Assembly (NCBI RefSeq): GCF_024055715.1
Contig: NZ_JAMXMV010000010.1
Coordinates: 186,001-250,000 of the forward strand
Direction of reading: 5' to 3'
From: Actinoallomurus soli
GTDB taxonomy: Bacteria > Actinomycetota > Actinomycetes > Streptosporangiales > Streptosporangiaceae
Length of the DNA stretch: 64,000 nt
This document shows, piece by piece, positions 53,026-61,168 of the stretch (its first letter is position 1; every line of letters starts with the position of its first letter). The translations under genes were made by a program, and so were the position numbers. The notes beneath the pieces were generated by a model. The model was not told where the DNA came from and ran no database searches. It saw nothing but the letters and a program-made list of their open reading frames with translations.

Positions 53026-54618
53026 ATGACGGGGATTCGGAATCTAGGAGAGATCGCCGGCACGCGGCTCGGCATCGACGCGCTGCGGCCCGCGCAGGAG
53101 GAGGCGGTCAAGGAGCTGGTCCAGGGCCGCGACTGCCTCGTGGTCATGCCGAGCGGCGCGGGAAAGTCGGCGATCTACCAGCTGGCGGCCGTCGCCCTCG
53201 GCGGACCGGCGGTCGTCGTGTCGCCCCTGCTGTCCCTGCAGCGGGACCAGGCGCAGGGGCTGCGGGAGCAGGGACTCACCGCGATCAGCGTCAACGCGAC
53301 CGTCGGTGAGAAACGCCGCGACCAGGCGTACGCCCTGCTCCGCGAGGGGGCGACGGGCTTCGTCTTCCTCGCGCCGGAGCAGCTCGCCCGGCCCGACGTG
53401 CGCGCCGTGCTGGCCGAGGCCCCGCCCGCCCTCATCGCGATCGACGAGGCGCACTGCGTCTCCGCCTGGGGCCACGACTTCCGCCCGGACTACCTCCGCA
53501 TCGGCGGCATCGTCGAGGGGCTGCCGCACCGGCCCGTGGTCGCCGCTCTGACCGCGACGGCGGCGCCCCCCGTGCGGGAGGAGATCGCCGAGCGGCTGCG
53601 GCTGCGCGACCCGGCACGGATCATCCGCGGCTTCGACCGGCCCGAGATCCGCCTGTCGGTGACGATGTTCCACGACGCCGACGAGAAGGCGGCCGCCGTC
53701 GTCGACCTGGCCCGCCGACTGCCCGGCTCCGGCATCGTGTACGCCGCGACCCGCCGGGAGACCGAGGAGTACGCCGAGCGGCTCGGGGTCCGGGCGTACC
53801 ACGCCGGGCTGCGCAAGACCGAGCGGGCCGAGACCCAGCAGGCGTTCATGGACGGCGAGACGATCGTCGCGACCAGCGCCTTCGGGATGGGCATCGACCG
53901 GCCCGACGTGCGCTTCGTCGTCCACGCCTCGGTGCCGGGGTCGCTGGACGAGTACTACCAGGAGATCGGCCGGGCCGGCCGGGACGGCGACCCCGCGGAG
54001 GCGATCTGCCTCTACCGACCGGAGGACCTCGGACTGCGCCACTTCTTCGCCGGGGGCCTGCCCGACGAGGAGCTGCTGGCCCGCGTCGCCGCGGCGGTCG
54101 ACGGGCCGGTCTCCCGGCGCGACCTGGCCCGCCGCGTGGACCTGTCGGACCGGCGCGTCACCGCGCTGCTCAACCTGCTGGAGACGGCCGGCGCGCTGCG
54201 GCTGCGGCGGCGCGTCGAGCCGCTCCCCGACGCGCCGCCGCCGGCAGAGGCCGCCGCCCTCGCCCGCGAGATCGCCGAGAAGCACCGTACGGTGGAACGC
54301 TCCCGCGTCGAGATGATGCGCCGGTACGCCGAGCTGACCGACTGCCGCCGCCGCTTCCTGCTGCGCTACTTCGGCGAGGTGGTCGAGGATCCGTGCGGGA
54401 ACTGCGACAACTGCGCGTCGGGGAGCTCCACCCCCGCCGACTCCGAACGCCCGGCGTTCGCGCCCGGTGCCCGGGTCGAGCACCAGGATTGGGGACGCGG
54501 CACCGTTCTCGGCGCCAAGGAGGGCCGTCTCACCGTGGTGTTCGACGAGGTCGGCTACAAGGAGCTGCTGGCCGGGACGGTGCTGGAGGAGGGCCTGCTC
54601 GCTCCGCTGAGCGGCTGA
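53026..54618 (+). CDS. recQ: RecQ-family ATP-dependent DNA helicase
   Basis: 530 residues from ATG 53026; a GTG at 52978 would add 16. Motifs: Walker A M-P-S-G-A-G-K-S, Walker B I-D-E-A-H, then the RecQ loop W-G-H-D-F-R-P-D-Y, motif V-VI A-T-S-A-F-G-M-G-I-D and Q-E-I-G-R-A-G-R-D-G. The zinc site C-R-R-R-F then C-G-N-C-D-N-C follows (about 435-455). Instead of a full RQC/HRDC tail, the end (about 470-530) is an SH3/CarD-like segment with V-E-H-Q-D-W-G-R-G-T-V-L. Unwinds 3'-tailed DNA in repair. Confidence 0.92.
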   Translation: MTGIRNLGEIAGTRLGIDALRPAQEEAVKELVQGRDCLVVMPSGAGKSAIYQLAAVALGGPAVVVSPLLSLQRDQAQGLREQGLTAISVNATVGEKRRDQAYALLREGATGFVFLAPEQLARPDVRAVLAEAPPALIAIDEAHCVSAWGHDFRPDYLRIGGIVEGLPHRPVVAALTATAAPPVREEIAERLRLRDPARIIRGFDRPEIRLSVTMFHDADEKAAAVVDLARRLPGSGIVYAATRRETEEYAERLGVRAYHAGLRKTERAETQQAFMDGETIVATSAFGMGIDRPDVRFVVHASVPGSLDEYYQEIGRAGRDGDPAEAICLYRPEDLGLRHFFAGGLPDEELLARVAAAVDGPVSRRDLARRVDLSDRRVTALLNLLETAGALRLRRRVEPLPDAPPPAEAAALAREIAEKHRTVERSRVEMMRRYAELTDCRRRFLLRYFGEVVEDPCGNCDNCASGSSTPADSERPAFAPGARVEHQDWGRGTVLGAKEGRLTVVFDEVGYKELLAGTVLEEGLLAPLSG

Positions 54619-54655
54619 CCGGAGTGGCGGCCGGGGCGCTGGGTAGGGGCGGCGC

Positions 54656-55480
54656 ATGAGCCGACCAGAAGCACCCGTGTCCATGACCGAATACCCGCGC
54701 ATCGCCGTCATCACCGGCGCCGACTCCGGCATCGGCAAGGCGACCGCGGTCGTGCTGGCCGAGCGCGGCTACGACGTCGGGATCACCTTCCACTCCGACG
54801 AGGACGGCGCGAAGGGCACGGCCGAGGAGGTCCGTGGCCTCGGCCGGAACTGCGCCGTGCGCCGCCACGACCTCACCGACCCGGTCGTCGCCGCGCGGGT
54901 GGTGGACGAACTGGCCGACGAGCTCGGCGGCGTCGGGGTGCTGGTGAACAACGCCGGGACCGGCAGCAGCCGCCCCGTCCTGGAGATGGACTACGACGAG
55001 TGGCGCTCCGTCGTCTCGGTGGACCTCGACGGGGCGTTCCTGTGCTCGCAGCGCGCCGCCCGCTGGATGATCGACCAGGGCGGCGGCGGACGGATCGTCA
55101 ACGTCACGAGCGTCCACGAGGAGTATCCGCGCGTGGGCTCCGGCCCGTACTGCGCCGCCAAGGGCGGGCTGAAGATGCTGACCCGTGTCCTGGCGCTGGA
55201 GCTGTCGGCGTACGGGATCACCGCGAACACGATCGCGCCGGGTGAGATCGCCACACCGATGACCGGCCAGGCGGACCAGCCGCCCGAGCCCGGCAGCCGG
55301 CCCGGCTACCCGCTCGGCCGGCCGGGTCACGCGCGGGAGGTCGCCGCCGCGATCGCGTTCCTCGCCGACCCCTCGGCCTCGTACGTCACGGGGGCGTCGT
55401 TGTTCGTCGACGGCGCGCTGGGGCTGATGGGACCGCAGGCGGCGGGGGCCCTGCAGTCCGCGGACTGGCGCGAGGGCTGA
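54656..55480 (+). CDS. Short-chain dehydrogenase/reductase
   Basis: 274 residues, classical SDR fold. NAD(P) motif T-G-A-D-S-G-I-G, N-N-A-G, catalytic Ser in N-V-T-S-V-H and Y-C-A-A-K, then I-A-P-G-E-I-A-T-P. Glucose 1-dehydrogenase/3-ketoacyl reductase-like. Starts at ATG 54656 or ATG 54683. The substrate is undetermined and no pathway genes are adjacent. Confidence 0.9.
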   Translation: MSRPEAPVSMTEYPRIAVITGADSGIGKATAVVLAERGYDVGITFHSDEDGAKGTAEEVRGLGRNCAVRRHDLTDPVVAARVVDELADELGGVGVLVNNAGTGSSRPVLEMDYDEWRSVVSVDLDGAFLCSQRAARWMIDQGGGGRIVNVTSVHEEYPRVGSGPYCAAKGGLKMLTRVLALELSAYGITANTIAPGEIATPMTGQADQPPEPGSRPGYPLGRPGHAREVAAAIAFLADPSASYVTGASLFVDGALGLMGPQAAGALQSADWREG

Positions 55481-55523
55481 GCGGGCCGGCGCCACCGGTG
55501 AACGCGCCGGCCCCGCCGGGAAC

Positions 55524-55580
55524 GGCGATCCCGCCGGTGAACCGCGATCCCGCCGGTGAACCGCGATCCCGCCGGTGAAC
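55524..55580. repeat. Three 19-bp tandem repeats
   Basis: The unit CGCGATCCCGCCGGTGAAC occurs at 55543-55561 and 55562-55580, and once with a G first at 55524-55542. It lies between two convergent genes and partly overlaps the terminator hairpin. Confidence 0.9.
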
Positions 55581-55605
55581 GGCGGCCGCGCCGCTCACCG
55601 GCGGG
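55568..55605. terminator. Hairpin between convergent genes
   Basis: CCCGCCGGTGA (55568-55578) pairs with TCACCGGCGGG (55595-55605), 11 bp, with a 16-nt loop that has its own GGCG/CGCC pairing. It lies just outside the MBL-gene stop at 55615. Confidence 0.7.
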
Positions 55606-55614
55606 GCTCCTTGG

Positions 55615-56430
55615 TCAGAGCTCGATGACCGTTCCGCGCTGCACGACCTGGACCCGGTCCTGGAGGCCGCGCCGGCGGATCTCCCCGTCGAAGTCCGACA
55701 GCGGGGACTTCATCACCGTGTAGTCGTTGTGGTGGATCGGGACGACGCGGGCGGCGTTCACCAGTTCCACCCAGTCCGCGCCCTGCCTGCCGTCCATGGT
55801 GACCAGCAGCGTGTCGAGGATCTTCGTGCCGCCGAGGTGCACCACGCCGACGTCGATGTCCGGGTAGCGGCGCGGGATCTCAGCGAGGTCGTCGTACATC
55901 AGGGTGTCGCCGCTGATGTACATCCGGAGGTCGACCCGCCCGCCCCGCGACCCGAACTCCAGGATGCTGCCCATCACCGGCGGGAGCATCAGCTGGAACG
56001 GCCCCGGCGCGTGCCGCCCGGGGGCCGAGGTGATCCGCACGACCCGGTCGCCCTTGACGAACTCGTGCTCGTCCCAGGTGCGCAGGCCGTAGGAGTTCCC
56101 GAAGCCCTGCGGCTTCAGCCGCCGTGCCGCGTGGGTCGTGGTGACGATCGGCAGCTCCTTGTCGAGGTTCCGCCGCGCCACCCGGTCCCAGTGATCGCCG
56201 TGCAGGTGGGACAGGACGATGCCGTCCAGCGGCGGCAGGCGGTCCACGGAGATCGCCGGATCCAGGAGCCGCGTGGTCATGATGCCCCAGCCGAGGTGGA
56301 CCTTCTGGCCCCGGCGGATGAAATTGGGGTCGGTCAGCAGGGTGAACCCGCCGTACCGGATCACGGTGGTGGCGTTCCCGACGAAGAACAGCCCCCCGGA
56401 CTTCGGAATCAGGTCCTCTTCGGTCATCAC
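55615..56430 (-). CDS. MBL-fold metallo-hydrolase
   Basis: 271 residues. Metal-binding H-L-H-G-D-H-W-D near 75-82, later G-D-T-L-M-Y and V-P-I-H-H-N-D-Y. It resembles UlaG/NAPE-PLD-like L-ascorbate or phospholipid hydrolases. Two adjacent Met codons open the gene. The upstream gene on the same strand is a truncated dehydrogenase remnant. Confidence 0.88.
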   Translation of the reverse strand: MMTEEDLIPKSGGLFFVGNATTVIRYGGFTLLTDPNFIRRGQKVHLGWGIMTTRLLDPAISVDRLPPLDGIVLSHLHGDHWDRVARRNLDKELPIVTTTHAARRLKPQGFGNSYGLRTWDEHEFVKGDRVVRITSAPGRHAPGPFQLMLPPVMGSILEFGSRGGRVDLRMYISGDTLMYDDLAEIPRRYPDIDVGVVHLGGTKILDTLLVTMDGRQGADWVELVNAARVVPIHHNDYTVMKSPLSDFDGEIRRRGLQDRVQVVQRGTVIEL

Positions 56431-56463
56431 GGTCCCCCGGTCGGGGGCGGGGGCCCTCCGGGG

Positions 56464-56967
56464 TCAGTCCCCCGGCCGGAACACCGCCCGTACGCAGCCG
56501 TCCTTCTTGTGCTTGAACAGGTCGTACCCCTCCGGACCTTGATCGAGCGGCATGACGTGCGTGGCCAGGTGAGCGGTGGTGATCTCGCCCTTCGCCATCC
56601 GGTCCAGCAGCAGGGGGATGTAGCGCTGGCCGTGCTGCTGGGCGCCGCGCACCGTCAGCCCCGTGTTCATCATCGCTCCCAACGGGAACTTGTCGACCGC
56701 GCCGCCGAAGACGCCCAGGACGAAGACCGATCCGCCCTTGCGGCAGGCGTAGATCGCCTCGCGGACCGCGGCCGGCCGGTGCGTCTGCAGCCGGAGCTGC
56801 TGCTTGCCCTGGTCGTAGAGGTGCTGCGCGCCCGTGTCGTGCGCCTCCATGCCGACCGCCTCGATGCACACGTCGGGGCCGCGCCCGCCGGTGCGGGCGC
56901 GTAGTTCGGCGCCGACGTCGGTGGCCGTGTAGTCGATCGTCTCGACCCACCCGTGATGGGCTCCCAC
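56464..56967 (-). pseudogene. C-terminal remnant of a zinc-dependent alcohol/formaldehyde dehydrogenase
   Basis: 167 residues that match only the last part of a family of about 390 (glutathione-independent formaldehyde dehydrogenase type): G-G-R-G-P-D-V-C-I-E-A-V-G-M-E-A-H, C-R-K-G-G-S-V-F-V-L-G-V-F-G-G and P-L-D-Q-G-P-E-G-Y. The catalytic GroES-like zinc domain and most of the Rossmann fold are missing; sequence before residue 1 has no similarity to them. The frame is intact to its stop. A recent N-terminal deletion fits best. Confidence 0.8.
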
Positions 56968-57044
56968 CGCAGGTAAAAGCCGCGAACCGGCCGTGAGGTC
57001 CCCGTTTCACCGGGTAGTGGTCTGCGGCACGGAAGGAAGGCACC

Positions 57045-57458
57045 ATGCGCAGCATCGAGAAGTTGAGCGAACTGACGGAGCTGGTGAACGGCCGGCAGGA
57101 CCTGTACCTGCGGCACTCCGGCGGCCCCGAGTCGGACGCCGACGGGACCAGCCGTGACTACGAGAGCGGACTGGAACTGCCGGGCCTGTCGGTCGTCCCC
57201 TTGCAGGCACCCCAGTGGTGGAGCCGGCCGCTGGAGGACTGGATCGCCCGCCAGATCCGCAAGTACGCGCACCTGGCCGAGAAGGGGGACGACCGCCATG
57301 CCTGGGTCCTGTCCGGCGAGCCCTGCGACTTCGGCCCGGACCACGAGCCTCTCATCGCCGACTTCGAGCCCGTCGCCGCCCTGAGCGATGACCTGTTGAA
57401 GGAGGCCGAGGAGCGCTACCACGAGCGCTTCGAGGTGGGCCGCGACTCGCTCCAGTGA
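57045..57458 (+). CDS. DUF6098-like hypothetical protein
   Basis: 137 residues; GGAAGGAAGG lies just before ATG 57045. Conserved-looking segments: L-Y-L-R-H-S-G-G-P, Y-E-S-G-L-E-L-P-G-L, W-W-S-R-P-L-E-D-W-I-A-R-Q. No membrane helix or signal. I associate this pattern with DUF6098; function unknown. The gene upstream on the other strand is the dehydrogenase remnant. Confidence 0.75.
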   Translation: MRSIEKLSELTELVNGRQDLYLRHSGGPESDADGTSRDYESGLELPGLSVVPLQAPQWWSRPLEDWIARQIRKYAHLAEKGDDRHAWVLSGEPCDFGPDHEPLIADFEPVAALSDDLLKEAEERYHERFEVGRDSLQ

Positions 57459-57513
57459 GTCCCCGGACCCGCGTGGGTAGGGCCTACCTCATCGAGAAAG
57501 GGGGGCCTTGACG

Positions 57514-57702
57514 ATGGCTCAGGACTTCATCGAAGTGCAGAAGTATCTGTCCGGCATCGACTACCCGGCGTCCAAGGAGCAGCTCCTGGAGCACGCCGAG
57601 AAGAAGGGCGCACCGAAGGAGGTCTTGGACGACCTGAAAAAGATCCCGGAGGAGGAGTACGACGGCCCCAACCGCGTCAGCAAGGCGGTCTCAAAGACCT
57701 GA
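57514..57702 (+). CDS. DUF2795-domain protein
   Basis: 62 residues from ATG 57514, with AAAGGGGGG well placed upstream; a TTG two codons earlier is possible. The DUF2795 pattern is clear: V-Q-K-Y-L-S-G-I-D-Y-P-A-S-K-E-Q-L-L, A-P-K-E-V-L-D-D-L, I-P-E-E-E-Y-D-G-P. Helical, nucleic-acid-binding-like; abundant in actinomycetes but of unknown role. Confidence 0.88.
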   Translation: MAQDFIEVQKYLSGIDYPASKEQLLEHAEKKGAPKEVLDDLKKIPEEEYDGPNRVSKAVSKT

Positions 57703-58063
57703 CCGCCCGTCCGCACGTCACCGGCCGCCGTATGGTCCCGCACGGCGGCCGTGAACGCGAAGTGACCAGGCGGCGCGCGTACTCCTCGCGAACGGCGGCC
57801 ACCTGAGGTACGGCGGCGGCCTCGACGCACTGCCCACGCTCGGCCGAGTGCCTCGCCTCCCGAGCCGTCTACACGGAGAAGAATTCGTCTCCTCTGTGTA
57901 GACACCTCAGAACGCGACGGCACCACCCGACAGAACAATCGCCGTGCACGTCGTCACCTTCGGTGACCTGCTCAGTGGTGGGATCCGGTGTCGACCGAGC
58001 GGCAGGAAGAAACGCGCGTGCGTCGCGGCTGTTCCGGCGGCCATGAAGTCGATGGCGGAGGCG
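57703..58063. other. Gene-free stretch
   Basis: 361 bp between the DUF2795 and MFS genes, which are convergent. Apart from the imperfect hairpin at 57867-57903 I see no gene, repeat or RNA. Confidence 0.6.
57867..57903. terminator. Imperfect palindrome, probable terminator
   Basis: GTCTACAC (57867-57874) pairs with GTGTAGAC (57896-57903); an inner GGAG/CTCC pair extends the stem. It surrounds an EcoRI-like GAATTC and lies between convergent genes. Confidence 0.55.
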
Positions 58064-59269
58064 TCATGGCCGGGTGTGTAGCGTTCGGTTTCGGGCGTGC
58101 CGGTCATCGTGCGATCGCCCCTTGGCGCGCGCGTCGATCTTTCCTGAGCAGATGGCCAGTGCGAGCCCTGCTGCGGCCAATACCGCGCCGATGGCGTTGG
58201 GACTGGTGTAGCCGAACCCGGCGCTGATCACCGTACCGCCGAGGAACGCGCCGAGCGCGTTGGCGATGTTGAACGCCGACAGGTTCAGGGCGGAGGCGAG
58301 GGTGGGGGCGCCTGCGGCCGTGTCCAGGATGCGCATCTGCAGCGCCGGGACGGTCGCGAAGCCGAACAGTCCGAGCATGAACAGGGTGCAGGCCGCGAGG
58401 GCCTTGCTGTGCGCCGTCACCACGAACAGGCTCAGCACGACGGTCAGTCCGGCCAGGAACACGTACAGGCTGGGCATGAGCCGTCGTCCGGCGTAGCGGC
58501 CCGACAGCAGGTTGCCGGTGGCCATGCCCAGACCGAAGATGACGAGTAGCACCGTCATGCTGGAAGCGCTGAACCCCGCGACGTCGGTCATCATCGGCGC
58601 CACGTAGGTGAAAGAGGCGAAGACACCACCGAAACCCGCCGTCGTCACCGCCATCGCGAGCCAGACCTGCGGCCGCCGCAGCGTCGCCAATTCCGAACGC
58701 AGCCCGGCCTCGCCCTCGGACCGCAGCCGGCGTGGGACCAGCGCGGCGATACCGACTCCCGACAGCGCGCCCAACGCCGCGATCGCCCAGAACGTGGCCC
58801 GCCAGCCTGCCGCCTGCCCCAGCCATGTCACCACCGGCACCCCGGCCACGTTCGCCATGGTGAACCCGCCGAACATGATCGACATCGCGGTTCCACGTCG
58901 TTCCGGCGGCACGATCTGCACCGCGACCACTGACCCGACCCCGAACAGCGCCCCCTGCGGCACGCCCGCGACCACCCTGGCCACCAGCAGCAGGCCATAG
59001 CCGGAGGCGACCGCGGACAAGACGCTGCCCGCCACCAGCAGCGCCGCGACGACCAGCAGGGTCGCACGGCGAGTCAAACGGGCCGAGGCCGCGGTGAGCA
59101 GCGGCGCACCGACGATCACCCCGGCGGCGTATCCGGTGATCAAGCCCCCCGCGGCCGGAATCGACACCCCGACCCCTTGGGCGACCTGCGGCAACAGTCC
59201 CATGATGGCGAACTCCGAAGTCCCCACACCGAACGCCGTGACGGCCAAAGCCAACAAAGCCAACGGCAT
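58064..59269 (-). CDS. MFS transporter, DHA1 AraJ/Cmx-like
   Basis: 401 residues, 12 predicted helices. DHA1 features: G-T-S-E-F-A-I-M-G-L-L-P in helix 1, the G-x-x-x-D/R-x-x-R-R-like loop after helix 2 (A-S-A-R-L-T-R-R), and V-A-G-V-P-Q-G-A-L-F-G-V-G-S. Likely a drug or sugar efflux pump. Divergent from the GlxA-type regulator, 104 bp away, which probably controls it. Confidence 0.88.
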   Translation of the reverse strand: MPLALLALAVTAFGVGTSEFAIMGLLPQVAQGVGVSIPAAGGLITGYAAGVIVGAPLLTAASARLTRRATLLVVAALLVAGSVLSAVASGYGLLLVARVVAGVPQGALFGVGSVVAVQIVPPERRGTAMSIMFGGFTMANVAGVPVVTWLGQAAGWRATFWAIAALGALSGVGIAALVPRRLRSEGEAGLRSELATLRRPQVWLAMAVTTAGFGGVFASFTYVAPMMTDVAGFSASSMTVLLVIFGLGMATGNLLSGRYAGRRLMPSLYVFLAGLTVVLSLFVVTAHSKALAACTLFMLGLFGFATVPALQMRILDTAAGAPTLASALNLSAFNIANALGAFLGGTVISAGFGYTSPNAIGAVLAAAGLALAICSGKIDARAKGRSHDDRHARNRTLHTRP

Positions 59270-59373
59270 GACGCCGCACTCCTCACGTCGCGGAAAAGAT
59301 CGCCTTCCAGCCTGGTCGGCGGTCCGCCCGAGCCGTGAGCGGCAGAAACGGCAACGTGAGATAGATTTCCGCC

Positions 59374-60360
59374 ATGCTGCGTGTGGGAGTACTGGTCACC
59401 GAGCACACCCGCGTATTCGACTACGCCGTGGCCACCGAGGTCTGGGGACTCGACCGCACCGCCCGCGGCGTCCCCCCGTTCGAACTGCGCACCTGCTCCC
59501 CGCAGGGCGCCACGGTGCCCATGCAGCCGGGCGCGACCTGCGTTCCCGATCTCGGTCTGGACGGCTTGGAAGCGTGCGACCTGGTCGTCGTACCCGGCGT
59601 TCAGTACCCCACACGGCCCGTCCACTCGCATGTGCTCGCCGCGCTCCGCGCCGCCCACGCACGCGGCGCCACCGTCGCGTCCCTGTGTTCGGGCGCGTTC
59701 CTGCTGGCGGCGGCCGGTCTGCTGAAAGGCCGCCGGGCGACCGCGCACTGGCTCGACGCCGAGGGACTCGCATGCCGCTACCCCGATGTGACCGTGGACC
59801 CCAATGTCCTGTTCGTCGGGGACGGCGCCGTGTGGACCTCTGCGGGCGTGGCCGCGGGCATCGATCTGTGCCTGCACCTGGTCCGCCGCGATCACGGCGC
59901 CGCCGCCGCGGCCGAGATCGCCCGCACCATGGTCACCGCGCCGTTCCGGCCCGGCGGGCAGGCACAGTTCATCACCCGTCCCGTTCCCACCGGCGCCGGC
60001 CAGGCCGACCGCCTGTCGGAGCTGCGCGAACGAGTCCTGAACGACCTGGCCCACCCATGGACGGTCACGGAGATGGCGAGCCTGGCCCGCATGTCCGAGC
60101 GCAGCTTCGCCCGCCACTTCGTCGAGACGACCGGCGACACCCCTCTGCAATGGCTCCTGACCCAGCGCGTCCTGGCCGCCCAACACCTCCTCGAGATCAG
60201 CGACCTGCCCATCACCGCCATAGCCGGTCGCTGCGGTTTCGGCACCCCCCTCACCATGCGCCACCACTTCACCCGCCACGTCGGCCTGCCACCCCGCGAC
60301 TACCGCCGGGCCTTCGGCACCACCACTGATCACGCCGGCGCCTCCGGCCCGCAAGTCTGA
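59374..60360 (+). CDS. GlxA-family AraC-type transcriptional regulator
   Basis: 328 residues: a DJ-1/PfpI-like domain (1-190; the nucleophile elbow reads S-L-C-S-G-A-F-L-L-A) and an AraC double HTH (about 215-315; M-S-E-R-S-F-A-R-H-F and I-A-G-R-C-G-F-G-T-P). Such proteins sense small molecules with an inactive amidase domain. The MFS gene, divergent, is the probable target. Confidence 0.92.
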   Translation: MLRVGVLVTEHTRVFDYAVATEVWGLDRTARGVPPFELRTCSPQGATVPMQPGATCVPDLGLDGLEACDLVVVPGVQYPTRPVHSHVLAALRAAHARGATVASLCSGAFLLAAAGLLKGRRATAHWLDAEGLACRYPDVTVDPNVLFVGDGAVWTSAGVAAGIDLCLHLVRRDHGAAAAAEIARTMVTAPFRPGGQAQFITRPVPTGAGQADRLSELRERVLNDLAHPWTVTEMASLARMSERSFARHFVETTGDTPLQWLLTQRVLAAQHLLEISDLPITAIAGRCGFGTPLTMRHHFTRHVGLPPRDYRRAFGTTTDHAGASGPQV

Positions 60361-60370
60361 ACGGGGCCGG

Positions 60371-60583
60371 TCAGTCGTCCTGTTGGGCGCGGCGTTCGGC
60401 GCCGGTCTCCTCGGCGTAGCCGACGTCCTGGCCCTGTACCCGGCCGACGAACGTCTCGTTCGGTGTCGTCCCGGTGGTGGTGCCCTGGTCCGGTTGTTCC
60501 GGGTCGGGCTCGCCGCCGACGTCGCGGCTGTTCGCCACGCCCTCGTCGAGCGGCACGTCCCGTTCCGGCTTCTTGGCGCCCAT
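60371..60583 (-). CDS. Small acidic hypothetical protein
   Basis: 70 residues, ATG 60583 after AAGGGAG. Rich in Asp, Glu, Gly and Thr, with no hydrophobic core, so probably disordered (P-D-P-E-Q-P-D-Q-G-T-T-T). No family recognised. Just downstream of the next membrane protein gene on the same strand. Confidence 0.72.
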   Translation of the reverse strand: MGAKKPERDVPLDEGVANSRDVGGEPDPEQPDQGTTTGTTPNETFVGRVQGQDVGYAEETGAERRAQQDD

Positions 60584-60600
60584 TCGCCTGCTCCCTTCGG

Positions 60601-61053
60601 TCAGCGGTTCGCGCGGAGGCCCCGGTAGGTGGCGGCCGTGACGATCCCGTACGCCAGGTGCGGCACGACGTCCGAGATCCACCCGGCGGCCCCCCAGGTA
60701 CGCGGGTCGGTCAGCCCCAGCGCCACGGCCGGTCCCTCGCTCGCCACGGACGCCGCCGCCCCGAGGGCCAGCGCGTCGGGCAGGGTCCTCCCGCGCGAGC
60801 GGATCAGGCCGTACGCGACGCCGACCCCGATGCCCACGCCGAATCCGAGCAGCGCGCCGAGGGCCTGGCGGCGGTTCTCCGCGGTCTCGTCCTCCCCGAG
60901 CGACACTCCGGCGCGCTCGGTGGTCTTCTCCACCACCTGTTCCGGGACCTGGCTGCCGGAACGTCCGCGCAGGGCCATGTCGGCGTACGTGACCGCGTTG
61001 AGCGCCGCCGTACCCGCCGCGCCCGCCAACGCCCCGGAGAGCAGACCGTTCAC
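60601..61053 (-). CDS. Hypothetical membrane protein
   Basis: About 150 residues from GTG 61053. It has Gly/Ala-rich hydrophobic segments: L-S-G-A-L-A-G-A-A-G-T-A-A-L, L-G-F-G-V-G-I-G-V-G-V-A-Y-G, A-L-G-A-A-A-S-V-A. The first half holds a charged stretch with E-N-R-R. No enzyme motif. Divergent from topoisomerase IB and 17 bp upstream of the small acidic gene. Confidence 0.72.
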   Translation of the reverse strand: MNGLLSGALAGAAGTAALNAVTYADMALRGRSGSQVPEQVVEKTTERAGVSLGEDETAENRRQALGALLGFGVGIGVGVAYGLIRSRGRTLPDALALGAAASVASEGPAVALGLTDPRTWGAAGWISDVVPHLAYGIVTAATYRGLRANR

Positions 61054-61168
61054 GATGCGTCCCCCTGACTCTCCTCCGCTGCCGTCCGTGAAGAAGGCCC
61101 TTTCCCGGGACGAGGCAGATAATCCCGTCTGCCCGAATGCTTGCCCCCTGCGGGGGTAGACGGGGTGC

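Noticed and set aside
55524-55580. Possible CRISPR or attachment site
   Set aside because: Contiguous 19-bp tandem copies with no spacers and no integrase nearby.
57907-58107. Small minus-strand frame in the gap before the MFS gene
   Set aside because: No ribosome site, no motif, and it overlaps the MFS C-terminus in another frame.
58064-59269. MFS pump as exporter of the RiPP
   Set aside because: It is 42 kb away, paired with a GlxA regulator, and has no link to the cluster.
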